A stretch of DNA of 60,384 bases from an uncultured Collinsella sp. (GTDB taxonomy: Bacteria; Actinomycetota; Coriobacteriia; Coriobacteriales; Coriobacteriaceae), in assembly GCA_902479065.1 (NCBI GenBank), contig CABSNM010000012.1, forward strand, positions 1 through 60,384. The letters are read 5' to 3'. A model generated the notes under the pieces. The model was not told where the DNA came from. It was given only the letters and a program-made list of their open reading frames with translations, and ran no database searches. The position numbers and the translations under genes are program-made. This document shows, in pieces, positions 25,207 to 32,825 of this stretch. The number at the start of each line of letters is the position of its first letter. The stretch's first letter is position 1.

Positions 25207-25584
25207 TTAAATATCCGCCTTGAGGTCGAGGGAAAGCGTCAGGGGCGCCGCAGTCTTTTCGTAGGAGTCGCACACGCTCGCGAGGATGAGCTCGGCATAC
25301 ACCGCAGCCTGGTCGTCTTCATCAACCGTAGCCTGATCGCCAAAGGTAATAGTCATGCCAACGTGGGTCTCATCGACATCGAATTTGATGGTGATGTCAT
25401 CGCAGTCGACCGCGGTACAACCAAAGATGAAAGCCTCCTCGGCAGCCATGCGGATGTCCTCGATGCGATCGACAGACATGGAACACAGGGCACCAACGTT
25501 GGCTGCCGTCATGCGCACAAGGCGAGCGAGACGCGGGTCGCCGGCAACGGTCAGCGTGATGGGGCAGGTTGCTTCGCTACTCAT
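25207..25584 (-). CDS. Degenerate GHKL (RsbW/SpoIIAB-like) anti-sigma candidate
   Basis: The 125-residue protein is placed directly before the sigma gene. It resembles RsbW-type serine kinases in its N-terminal half (RMTAANVGALCSMSVDRIED followed by IRMAAEEAF). The N-box Asn normally found in SEACTNAV is missing (EEAFIFGC). The G1 box DxGxG is replaced by TFGDQATVDE, and no GGLGL G2 box follows. It may therefore bind sigma without ATP hydrolysis, or it may not be an anti-sigma at all. It overlaps the DUF948 gene by 8 nt. No anti-anti-sigma (RsbV/SpoIIAA) gene is nearby. Confidence 0.6.
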   Translation of the reverse strand: MSSEATCPITLTVAGDPRLARLVRMTAANVGALCSMSVDRIEDIRMAAEEAFIFGCTAVDCDDITIKFDVDETHVGMTITFGDQATVDEDDQAAVYAELILASVCDSYEKTAAPLTLSLDLKADI

Positions 25585-26164
25585 CGCAGGACTCCTCAGA
25601 GGTCTCGGAGGGTGTATAGGTGTAATACTGAGCCGGCTTGGCTACAGACTTCTGGCCATCATCGTCGCCCGCGGCGGCCTCGTCCTCGCCAATTAGGACG
25701 CGCTCGGTAGGCCGCTCTGCCTCCGCAGCAGCAGCGGCGAGCTTGCGCTCGGTGTCAGCTGCAGGAGCCTTCACCTTATTGAAGAGCTTCTGCACAGCAC
25801 CGGCGGCAGAGTCGGTCACGCTCGACACAGCATTGCTGGCCTCGGCCATGCTGCCCGTAACCTCGGAAATGTCGCGAACCACGGCTTCGACCTCTACGAG
25901 ATTGGAGGTAAGGGCATCAACTGCCGTCTTGCTCGACTTAAGCAGCGGCTCCATCTGGGCAAGCGCCGGCGTAAGCTCATCGACAGCGCCATCGAGCTTT
26001 GCCACCACAGGCTGAGCCTCGGCGATGGTGTTGTTGAGGTCGTTCACGGTCTTATCGAGCGAGTCGACAACATTGCGGGTCTTGCGCAGGGTAAGCGCGA
26101 GCTCAGCGATGGCCCACACGCCGGCAACGGCGAGCAGCAGCAGGGCGATTTGAATGGGACTCAT
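25577..26164 (-). CDS. DUF948-like membrane-anchored coiled-coil protein
   Basis: The 195-residue protein has an N-terminal membrane segment (MSPIQIALLLLAVAGVWAIA). A long helical, heptad-rich region follows (about 25-130, VVDSLDKTVNDLNNTIAEAQ onward), then an Ala/Glu-rich, probably disordered C-terminus. It matches the general layout of YoxC/DUF948 proteins, which have no firm function. GGGAGG precedes the ATG. It is the first gene of the four-gene sigma operon, overlapping the RsbW-like gene. That placement suggests a membrane-side input or anchoring role; this is inference. Confidence 0.7.
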   Translation of the reverse strand: MSPIQIALLLLAVAGVWAIAELALTLRKTRNVVDSLDKTVNDLNNTIAEAQPVVAKLDGAVDELTPALAQMEPLLKSSKTAVDALTSNLVEVEAVVRDISEVTGSMAEASNAVSSVTDSAAGAVQKLFNKVKAPAADTERKLAAAAAEAERPTERVLIGEDEAAAGDDDGQKSVAKPAQYYTYTPSETSEESCDE

Positions 26165-26264
26165 ACAAGCCTCCCGGAAGAATCGAAATACAGACGCTTT
26201 TCATGGTACCCCAAAGGGGACCGAACATGCCAAGAGCAGCAACGTGGGACAAAATTATCAGCAG

Positions 26265-27614
26265 CTACCTCGGTGCATTCCCGCTGCGGTCGCGTTCGCT
26301 TTGCTCTACGCGCCACTCTTCCCAGCCGCGCCCGGCAGGCTGCCAAAATGCACCGCGTTCCAAGCCTTCGGGCAAATAGCGCTGATCGACCCAGCCTTCG
26401 GGATAATCATGTGGATACTTATACACACCGTATTCATCGCTGCCCGGGCGATGGCGATCGCGCAGATAACTCGGCACCTCGCGAAGCCCACTAGAATGGA
26501 TATCGGCCAGCGCCGCATCGATCGAAGCCTCACACGCGTTGGATTTTGGCGCCAAGCACACATAGAGTGCAGCCTGAGCCAGGTTAATGCGGCACTCGGG
26601 ATAGCCAATGACCTCGGCAGACTTAAACGCGGCATGCGCCACCAAAAGCGCCTGCGGGTCGGCGTTGCCAACATCCTCAGAAGCGTGAATCATAATGCGG
26701 CGAGCGATAAACTTAGGATCCTCCCCAGCATCGATCATGCGCGCGAGCCAATAGATCGTGGCATCGGGGTCACTACCGCGCATGGACTTGATGAACGCAC
26801 TGATGATGTCGTAGTGCATGTCGCCGTTTTTGTCATACGTAAAGCCGCGACGCGGGTTGGCAATCTTCACGTCATCCACGGTGATGGGATAGCGCTCCCC
26901 CGCCGCAGGCGCTGGCGTTCCCTCGGTATCGGGACGCGTGACGGCAATCTCGCTCGCAAGCTCGAGCGTCGTGAGCGCCGAGCGAGCGTCACCCGCTGCC
27001 AGCGTGCAGATGGTCTTGACCGTATCCTCATCGGCCGAGAACTTTCCGTTCAAGCCCTGTGGTGCCTCGAGCGCACGCTCAATAAGCGTGGCGATATCCT
27101 CATCCTTCAGATGTTCAAGCTCCACCACGCGCCCGCGCGACAACAGTGCCGAGTTGACCTCAAAGTACGGGTTCTCTGTCGTAGCGCCAATCATAATGAC
27201 GGTACGGTTCTCAACTGCATGCAGCAGGGCATCCTGCTGCGACTTAGAGAAGCGGTGAATCTCATCGATAAATAGAATGGTGCGGCGGTCGTACGTATTC
27301 AGGCGCGTCTTGGCCTCATCAATCACACGACGCAGGTCCTTCACGGTACCCGTGACGGCGCTGACCTCAACAAACTCGCTCTTGGTATGGTTGGCGATAA
27401 TGTGGGCCAGCGTCGTCTTGCCCGTACCGGCAGGCCCGTACAGAATCACGCTCGAAAGCACGTCGTGCTCGATCGCGGCACGCAGCAATGAACCCTTACC
27501 GACGGCCTTTTGCTGGCCCACGTACTCGTCGAGCGAATTGGGGCGCATGCGCACCGCAAGCGGCGCATTCTGAAAGGAACGCTCGCGCGTCGAAGCAGAA
27601 AAAAGGTCGTCCAT
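26265..27614 (-). CDS. rarA: Replication-associated recombination protein RarA (MgsA)
   Basis: AAA+ ATPase related to clamp loaders that acts at stalled replication forks. It has 449 residues from the ATG at 27614. The protein begins MDDLFSASTRERSFQNAPLA, with Walker A GPAGTGKT (60-67), Walker B LFIDEIHRF (about 113-121) and the sensor motif GATTENPYFEVNSALLSR. The C-terminal MgsA domain has MRGSDPDATIYWLARMIDAG. GGGA lies 5 nt before the start; an ATG at 27620 lacks spacing. It is between dgt and the sigma operon. Confidence 0.94.
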   Translation of the reverse strand: MDDLFSASTRERSFQNAPLAVRMRPNSLDEYVGQQKAVGKGSLLRAAIEHDVLSSVILYGPAGTGKTTLAHIIANHTKSEFVEVSAVTGTVKDLRRVIDEAKTRLNTYDRRTILFIDEIHRFSKSQQDALLHAVENRTVIMIGATTENPYFEVNSALLSRGRVVELEHLKDEDIATLIERALEAPQGLNGKFSADEDTVKTICTLAAGDARSALTTLELASEIAVTRPDTEGTPAPAAGERYPITVDDVKIANPRRGFTYDKNGDMHYDIISAFIKSMRGSDPDATIYWLARMIDAGEDPKFIARRIMIHASEDVGNADPQALLVAHAAFKSAEVIGYPECRINLAQAALYVCLAPKSNACEASIDAALADIHSSGLREVPSYLRDRHRPGSDEYGVYKYPHDYPEGWVDQRYLPEGLERGAFWQPAGRGWEEWRVEQSERDRSGNAPR

Positions 27615-27674
27615 AGCCATCCCGTGTATCAATCAAAAACGTTTTCCACTAACAGTATACCGAATTAGTACGAA

Positions 27675-28922
27675 CTACCGTTCGTTAATATAGGTACGGT
27701 GCGGAAACTCCAGACCAGGGAACAGCTTGCTCGTCAGCTCGCAGAAATAACCGTCCGTCATGCTCGCGATATAATCCACCACGGCTTGATCCTTGTCGTC
27801 CTGCCAGGCATAGGTGCGATCATAGTAGGAAAGCTGCTGCTCAATGCGCGAAATATGGTGCTTAAAGATGTAAGAGGACTCGTCGCCACTGTTTAGATCC
27901 CGCAGGCAACGGTCGTAGAGCTTTACGAACGCCTCGCGCAGCTCCGCCTCGGAATCGCCTTCGATACCGCCCTTGCTATAGATCTTCTCGTAGTTCTCGC
28001 GCTTGGCTCGGCGAATTTCCTCAAACAGGTCCTCGCTCATCTCGATGCGTGGCTTACCATAGCTATGCTCCACGATATCGACGGAAGCGTGCGTAAGGAT
28101 CCAACTGTTGTAGGCACCGCCCCGGCCATCAACAAAAGCGTCGGGTGACAGCAGGCCCGCCGCGATCGCATCCTGACGGTCACGACCGACGTAGGCAAGA
28201 ATATCCGAAATGCGAACGACGCAGCCCTCGAGCGTCATGGGACGCAGATGCTCAATTGCGCTATAGCCCGTGGCAATGCAATCCTCAACCGTCTGGTCAA
28301 ACTGGTCAAAGGAGCTCATGTCCGAGAGCTCAAACACACGCTGCTCGTACTCGCCGTTATGGCATAGCATGCCGTCGAGTGTCTGGAGCGACACGTTGCG
28401 GCCATACAACGCGTCGAGCACGCGGACCGACTGCACGTTATGGAAAAAATAACGCCCCGTACGCTCATGATAGATATCGTTGAGGAAGCGCTCGCCGGCA
28501 TGGCCGAAAGGCGTGTGTCCCAAGTCGTGGCCCAGGCCAATCGCCTCGATCAGATCGCAGTTGAGCCCCAGGGCGCGACCGATATCGCGCGCAATGCGAG
28601 ACACAAGCTGCACGTGCAAACCGCGGCGTGACAGATCGTCATTGCTACGGAAGCTAAAGACCTGCGTTTTACCTGCATAACGGGTGTACGCCGGAAGATG
28701 AAGTATCTTTTCAGTATCGCGCATAAACGCCGGACGCATAAGCGTGCCTTTGTCAGCGGCGCGATCAATACGACGAATGACCTGATCATCGTTGCAACGA
28801 TACGGGTTGACATAGCCCGAAGCACGATCGGCGACAATGCGCTCGACTAGTTCGGGCGACAACGCCGAGGGAATACGGTCCATGCGCGCCTTAATGACGG
28901 CCGTTTCTTGATTAGATGCCAT
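27675..28922 (-). CDS. dgt: dGTPase-like deoxynucleoside triphosphate triphosphohydrolase
   Basis: HD-domain enzyme of 415 residues from the ATG at 28922, with AAGGAG about 7 nt upstream. It contains the HD metal site: LHVQLVSRIARDIG with the first His, and GLGHDLGHTPFGHAGE (H132, D133). Further motifs are QSVRVLD and ISDILAYVGRD with the distal Asp. It should cleave dNTPs to nucleoside and triphosphate; the exact nucleotide preference is unknown. In Actinobacteria and Firmicutes a dgt homologue often precedes dnaG-rpoD, but here it precedes rarA. Confidence 0.88.
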   Translation of the reverse strand: MASNQETAVIKARMDRIPSALSPELVERIVADRASGYVNPYRCNDDQVIRRIDRAADKGTLMRPAFMRDTEKILHLPAYTRYAGKTQVFSFRSNDDLSRRGLHVQLVSRIARDIGRALGLNCDLIEAIGLGHDLGHTPFGHAGERFLNDIYHERTGRYFFHNVQSVRVLDALYGRNVSLQTLDGMLCHNGEYEQRVFELSDMSSFDQFDQTVEDCIATGYSAIEHLRPMTLEGCVVRISDILAYVGRDRQDAIAAGLLSPDAFVDGRGGAYNSWILTHASVDIVEHSYGKPRIEMSEDLFEEIRRAKRENYEKIYSKGGIEGDSEAELREAFVKLYDRCLRDLNSGDESSYIFKHHISRIEQQLSYYDRTYAWQDDKDQAVVDYIASMTDGYFCELTSKLFPGLEFPHRTYINER

Positions 28923-28953
28923 GGCATGCTCCTTAAGAAGGATGCGCAATCGG

Positions 28954-29376
28954 TTATAATGTGAAGCCCACGACCTCGATTATGGCAAAAATCGGCACTA
29001 AAAACGGGAGCAATGGCAGGGAGCGCGATTTTGTGAAGAGGCAGGAGAGGGCCAGGGCCAGGAGTGCGACGGCAAATGCCACGATGCCACCCATAGGGTC
29101 GAGCGTGCAAAGCGCGAAGAGCGCCTTGGCATCCCCCATGCCGATGCCCGGGGCGTGGCGAAGGCGCCGCCAGAGCGACTCGGTAAGCACAAGGCCAAGG
29201 TAGACGATGACCGCAAGACCGGCGTGGTCAAGCGCTGTGTTCAAACCGAGGTCGAGCCAAACGCCCGCCAACGCCGTCACGGCACATGCGCCGGCAAGCC
29301 CATTGGGAAACCGTCGCTCTCGGGCATCAATTGCCACGCCGGCAAAGATGCAAATCCAAAACGGGATATAGACCAT
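28954..29376 (-). CDS. Small A24-type prepilin-peptidase-like membrane protein
   Basis: The 140-residue protein has five or so hydrophobic segments. The two aspartates of type IV prepilin peptidases are present: D17 in VAIDARERRFPN and D82 in the GMGD motif (79-82) within GIGMGDAKALF. It lacks the N-terminal methylase domain of PilD and resembles CpaA/TadV-size enzymes. AGGAGGAG precedes the ATG at 29376. No pilin, tad or com gene lies in the window, so its substrates are elsewhere or it is an orphan. It lies 31 nt upstream of dgt. Confidence 0.8.
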   Translation of the reverse strand: MVYIPFWICIFAGVAIDARERRFPNGLAGACAVTALAGVWLDLGLNTALDHAGLAVIVYLGLVLTESLWRRLRHAPGIGMGDAKALFALCTLDPMGGIVAFAVALLALALSCLFTKSRSLPLLPFLVPIFAIIEVVGFTL

Positions 29377-29401
29377 CGGACTCCTCCTCGAGCTGCATCG
29401 C

Positions 29402-29449
29402 AAAAGCAAAAACCACCACAAAGGTGCCTGTCCCCTTTGCGGTGGTTTT
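29402..29449 (-). terminator. Terminator of the glycosyltransferase gene, repeat-like
   Basis: AAAACCACCACAAAGG (29409-29424) pairs with CCTTTGCGGTGGTTTT (29434-29449), 15 of 16 positions. The minus strand continues TTTTTGCTTTT. The same stem, with the inner GGGGACAG, recurs at 37202-37244. Confidence 0.85.
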
Positions 29450-29457
29450 GGTGGTGG

Positions 29458-30753
29458 TTATTTGGCGCCTTGCATGACCTCGTCAAGGGTAACGTTGACG
29501 GCGTGCTGCGTCGGCACCCAGTCGACCTTCAGGAACAGCGCGGCCACCGTGATGGGGATATAGCTGAACATAAAGATCGGGAAGGTAAACAGGTTAGTCA
29601 CCAGACGCCACTTTTGCGCGCAGTGAATGTGCTTGTACTCAAAGATAGTCGTGAGCAGCGCCAGGATAAAGAAGGTCTGATACATCATGGCGAAGGTCAT
29701 AATGAGCGAAGCGGCGCACGCCTGCATCTCGACTTCGGTAGCCAAGAAACCATGCGAAAGGCCACCCACAATCAAGAACGTCGCATTAGCGAGCATCGAG
29801 ATCAGCGATAGCAGCATACCCGGGGCGATCGTCATGAACATGTCGTAGGCGGCAAAGCGATGATAGCGGAACGTCGACTTGACCAGATGCTTACCGTAGG
29901 TAAAGAACACCTGGTAAAAGCCCTTGGTCCAGCGCATACGCTGCTTCCAGGATGCCTTGAACGTCACGGGTTGCTCGTCAAAGAACTCCGCCGGCGCATA
30001 GCCAATGCGAATACCGTGAATAGCGCAGAACGTAGTGAACTGAATGTCCTCGGTCAGCGTGTGGAACTGCCAACCGTGCATGCCCTCGATAACGCTTGAC
30101 GAGATAAGGTAACCCGAACCCGAAACAGCGCAGGACGTCTTGCAGATATTACGCGCGTTGTTGAGGAAGCGCGCCTCGCGTAGATACCACGTGGCATTAG
30201 CAGCCGAGATCCACGAGCTGCCGAAGTTCTTGGAATTGCGATAGCTCGTGACCACATGGAAGCCCTGGTCAAAGGCATCATTCATCTTGGAAACGTAATC
30301 GCGGGAGATAACGTTATCGGCATCGAAGATAAAGTAGCCCTCAAACGTGTCGGGATACTCGTTAAGGATGCGATCAAAACCAAAGTCCATGACCCAGCTC
30401 TTACCCTTGCGGGCCAGGTCGTTGCGCTCATAAACGATGGCGCCCGCCTCGCGCGCGAGCTGCGCCGTGTTGTCGGTGCAGGCATCGGCGACCACGAAGA
30501 CCTCGATAAGCTCGGACGGATAATCCTGATCCTTGATGGAGCGAACGAGGTTGGCGATCACGGCCTCCTCGTTATGCGCCGCGATAAAGAAGGCATAGCG
30601 GTGAAGTTTTTTGGCCTTGGGAGGCGCGACCTCGCCACGAAGAGCGCCAATGACAAAGAAGACCACCTGGTACAGAAAGCAGACCGTGAGCAGCGTAACC
30701 ACAATCTGGTTAAAGATCACGATGGGCGTGTTAGTTTGTAAAAAGGCGAGCAT
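29458..30753 (-). CDS. Membrane-bound family 2 glycosyltransferase
   Basis: Processive-type GT-A glycosyltransferase of 431 residues. It has an N-terminal membrane segment, a cytosolic GT2 domain with IAAHNEEAV, VVADACTDNT and FDADN (DAD at 144-146), then TEDIQF (TED 234-236) and QRMRW (271-275). Four or so C-terminal membrane segments follow. The D, DxD, TED and QxxRW set matches BcsA/HasA/IcaA-like synthases of beta-linked polymers. The ATG at 30753 follows GGGAG. No export or modification partner is nearby, so the polymer cannot be named. Confidence 0.87.
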   Translation of the reverse strand: MLAFLQTNTPIVIFNQIVVTLLTVCFLYQVVFFVIGALRGEVAPPKAKKLHRYAFFIAAHNEEAVIANLVRSIKDQDYPSELIEVFVVADACTDNTAQLAREAGAIVYERNDLARKGKSWVMDFGFDRILNEYPDTFEGYFIFDADNVISRDYVSKMNDAFDQGFHVVTSYRNSKNFGSSWISAANATWYLREARFLNNARNICKTSCAVSGSGYLISSSVIEGMHGWQFHTLTEDIQFTTFCAIHGIRIGYAPAEFFDEQPVTFKASWKQRMRWTKGFYQVFFTYGKHLVKSTFRYHRFAAYDMFMTIAPGMLLSLISMLANATFLIVGGLSHGFLATEVEMQACAASLIMTFAMMYQTFFILALLTTIFEYKHIHCAQKWRLVTNLFTFPIFMFSYIPITVAALFLKVDWVPTQHAVNVTLDEVMQGAK

Positions 30754-30835
30754 GCAGGCTCCCGAGAACGCGTTACGTAAACAACCGTATATCATACCGC
30801 AGGCTTACCGAGTTCAAGAAACCACCTAATACCGG

Positions 30836-31849
30836 CTAGGCTTCGAGAAGGCCAAGCTGCGGGACGATGTCGTCGCCGGCGGCGGTGCGGCCAAGCGAGC
30901 GCGGGGCCAGGTCGTCAAGAACCGCAGCAAGATCCCAAGGCAGCTCGTCGCGGCATTCGATGCGCTCACCCGTCACGGGATGGTCGAATGCGACGCGCCA
31001 GGAATGAAGGAATTGCCTGGTCAGACCCTGATCGGCACGCGCATCGCACTTACCGTAGAGCGGATCGCCCACGCAGGCGTGGTTGATATGGCGCATATGC
31101 ACGCGAATCTGATGTGTGCGGCCCGTAAACAGGTGGCACTCGACGAGCGTATAGCCGTCGTCGAAACGCGTGGAATCGAAGCGCTCGAGGACTTTAAAGG
31201 TCGTAATGGCCTGACGGGCAAAGGGGTCGTCCGAAACCGCCATCTTGACGCGGTCGCGCGTAGAACGGGCGATACCGGTATTGATGGTGCCCTCGTCCAT
31301 GGCGATGTGCCCGTGAACGAGCGTGATATAGCGACGATCGAGCGTGCGCGTGCGAATGAGATTTTGAAGCGCGCGCTGCGTGTCGTCGTCCTTTGCCGCA
31401 AGCATGAGACCCGAGGTATCGCGATCCAAACGATGCACGATCCCGGGGCGGTCCTCACCCTGTACGGTACCAAGATGGTCGATGCCGCAGTGGTAGACCA
31501 GAGCGTTCGCAAGGGTGCCGCTCTCGTGGCCATGGGCGGGATGGCACACCAGGCCCCGCTGCTTGGAGAGCACGATAAGGTAGTCGTCCTCGTAGCGGAT
31601 ATCGAGGGGAATGGCCTCGGGAATCACGTCGGTCGGGTCGTGCGGCTCGGGCAAGTCGACCGAGATGCGATCGCCGGCGCGTACGGCGCACTTTTTAGAG
31701 AGACAAGTCTCACCGTTGACGGCAACGGCGCCTCCCTCGATCAGATGCGCGCAGGCAGAGCGCGTGGGACAGCCATCGTTGGCGCCCAAATAGGCGTCAA
31801 GACGCTGACCAGCGGAATCGTCGGCAACAAGAATATGGATGTCGGCCAT
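30836..31849 (-). CDS. rluD: 23S rRNA pseudouridine synthase, RluD family
   Basis: The 337-residue protein has an N-terminal S4 RNA-binding domain (about 14-75). The RluA-type catalytic domain carries the hallmark GIVHRLDRDTSGLML with catalytic D142, then FTGRTHQIRVHM and GDPLYG. It should isomerise uridines in 23S rRNA helix 69, as in RluD. Its ATG overlaps the lspA stop codon as TAATG, an lspA-rluD coupling typical of Gram-positives. No shine-dalgarno is needed beyond coupling. Confidence 0.93.
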   Translation of the reverse strand: MADIHILVADDSAGQRLDAYLGANDGCPTRSACAHLIEGGAVAVNGETCLSKKCAVRAGDRISVDLPEPHDPTDVIPEAIPLDIRYEDDYLIVLSKQRGLVCHPAHGHESGTLANALVYHCGIDHLGTVQGEDRPGIVHRLDRDTSGLMLAAKDDDTQRALQNLIRTRTLDRRYITLVHGHIAMDEGTINTGIARSTRDRVKMAVSDDPFARQAITTFKVLERFDSTRFDDGYTLVECHLFTGRTHQIRVHMRHINHACVGDPLYGKCDARADQGLTRQFLHSWRVAFDHPVTGERIECRDELPWDLAAVLDDLAPRSLGRTAAGDDIVPQLGLLEA

Positions 31850-32448
31850 TAACGCTCATTCCTTTCGCGAATCTTGCGGGCACGCTCCCCACGCTGCTTG
31901 GCCTTGCGCTTAGCGCGGGCCTCATCACGGGCATTGAGCTCGGCAGTCGCATCAACCTCGCGGGCCGCGGGGCTCAAGAACATGTATCCGAAGAGGGCGA
32001 GCACGACGCCCAAGGTAATGCCGATATCGGCCACATTGAAGACGGGGAAGTCGATGAAGGTGATGGCAATAAAATCGGTCACGAAGCCAAAGGCCAAACG
32101 ATCGATAGCGTTGCCGATAGCACCGCCCGCAACCATCGCCATGCCCACAACCTCAAGATGGGCGAGCTGGGGTGCACGAATGAGGTACACGGCAATAGCG
32201 ACAATGACCGCCAGCGCCAGCACGGCAAACGCGATGCCATGCCCCTCGCCCATGCTAAAGGCAGCGCCGATATTGCGGACAAACAGGAAGTCGATCACGC
32301 CGGGGATGACGGTCACATGCAGTGCATCGCCCACGGCACGAACCGCAAGCTTGGTCAACTGGTCAACAAGCAGCACAACGAGCGCCACCCCACCAGCAAC
32401 ACCCAACCGCCAACGCAAAGACGGCGTCATATCCCCAGTACGACCCAA
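31849..32448 (-). CDS. lspA: Lipoprotein signal peptidase (signal peptidase II)
   Basis: Aspartic membrane protease that removes signal peptides from prolipoproteins. It has four membrane helices and the catalytic dyad D125 in GFVTDFI and D141 in FNVADIG. VVLLVDQLTK (about 24-33) and VRNIGAAFS (57-65) are also family motifs. The tail of about 45 residues is very Lys/Arg/Glu-rich. The start is TTG at 32448 behind AGGGGA, or the ATG at 32430, which has a poorer site. It lies 373 nt downstream of ileS, a common order (ileS-lspA-rluD). Confidence 0.93.
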   Translation of the reverse strand: MGRTGDMTPSLRWRLGVAGGVALVVLLVDQLTKLAVRAVGDALHVTVIPGVIDFLFVRNIGAAFSMGEGHGIAFAVLALAVIVAIAVYLIRAPQLAHLEVVGMAMVAGGAIGNAIDRLAFGFVTDFIAITFIDFPVFNVADIGITLGVVLALFGYMFLSPAAREVDATAELNARDEARAKRKAKQRGERARKIRERNER

Positions 32449-32560
32449 AGAAATCCCCTACCCTCAAGAACATCGAATTACGTTTAATACAAAGAACTAT
32501 CTTATATTGCCATACGCAGAACGCACGACATATCCACCAACGCAAGCGAAATAACCAGCT

Positions 32561-32599
32561 AAAAACGAAAGCGACATTCCGAATAACGGAATGTCGCTT
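32561..32599 (-). terminator. Terminator in the ileS-lspA spacer
   Basis: A 13-bp perfect stem AAGCGACATTCCG/CGGAATGTCGCTT (32569-32599) with an AATAA loop. The minus strand continues TCGTTTTTAG. It would end the ileS transcript about 220 nt after its stop codon. The 373-bp gap 32449-32821 otherwise holds the nested element at 32686-32779. Confidence 0.8.
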
Positions 32600-32685
32600 A
32601 ATAGCTTTCGACTAAAAACGCAAGTCGAAAGAAAGCCTCTAGCTCCAGCAATGGAAACGCCGCGTTATCGTCACCAACAGCGAAA

Positions 32686-32779
32686 ACGTCCCTAAGCGAG
32701 CAAGGTGACGTGAAAGAGGAGGGAAGCGTACTTTGGTACGCGACCGACGATTGAACGTCAGATTGCCGCTTAGGGGCGT
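32686..32779. other. Nested stem-loop element (structured RNA or dispersed repeat candidate)
   Basis: Four nested pairings enclose one another: 32686-32698 with 32767-32779 (12 of 13 pairs, plus one G-U if the plus strand is read), GCAA 32700-32703 with TTGC 32763-32766, GACGT 32707-32711 with ACGTC 32755-32759, and GCGTAC 32726-32731 with GTACGC 32736-32741 around a TTTG loop. The 5' internal loop is purine-rich (GAAAGAGGAGGGAA). There is no open reading frame or T-run. It lies in the ileS 3' untranslated region; which strand matters is unknown. Confidence 0.55.
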
Positions 32780-32790
32780 TTGCAGCGTCG

Positions 32791-32825
32791 GTAGGTTACG
32801 GCGTTCTACGAACGCCGTAACCTAC
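32791..32825. repeat. 16-bp perfect hairpin overlapping the ileS stop codon
   Basis: GTAGGTTACGGCGTTC (32791-32806) is exactly inverted at 32810-32825 with a TAC loop. The right arm covers the last codons and stop of ileS. It lacks a T-run, so it is more likely an RNA-stability or ribosome-release structure than a terminator. Confidence 0.85.
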
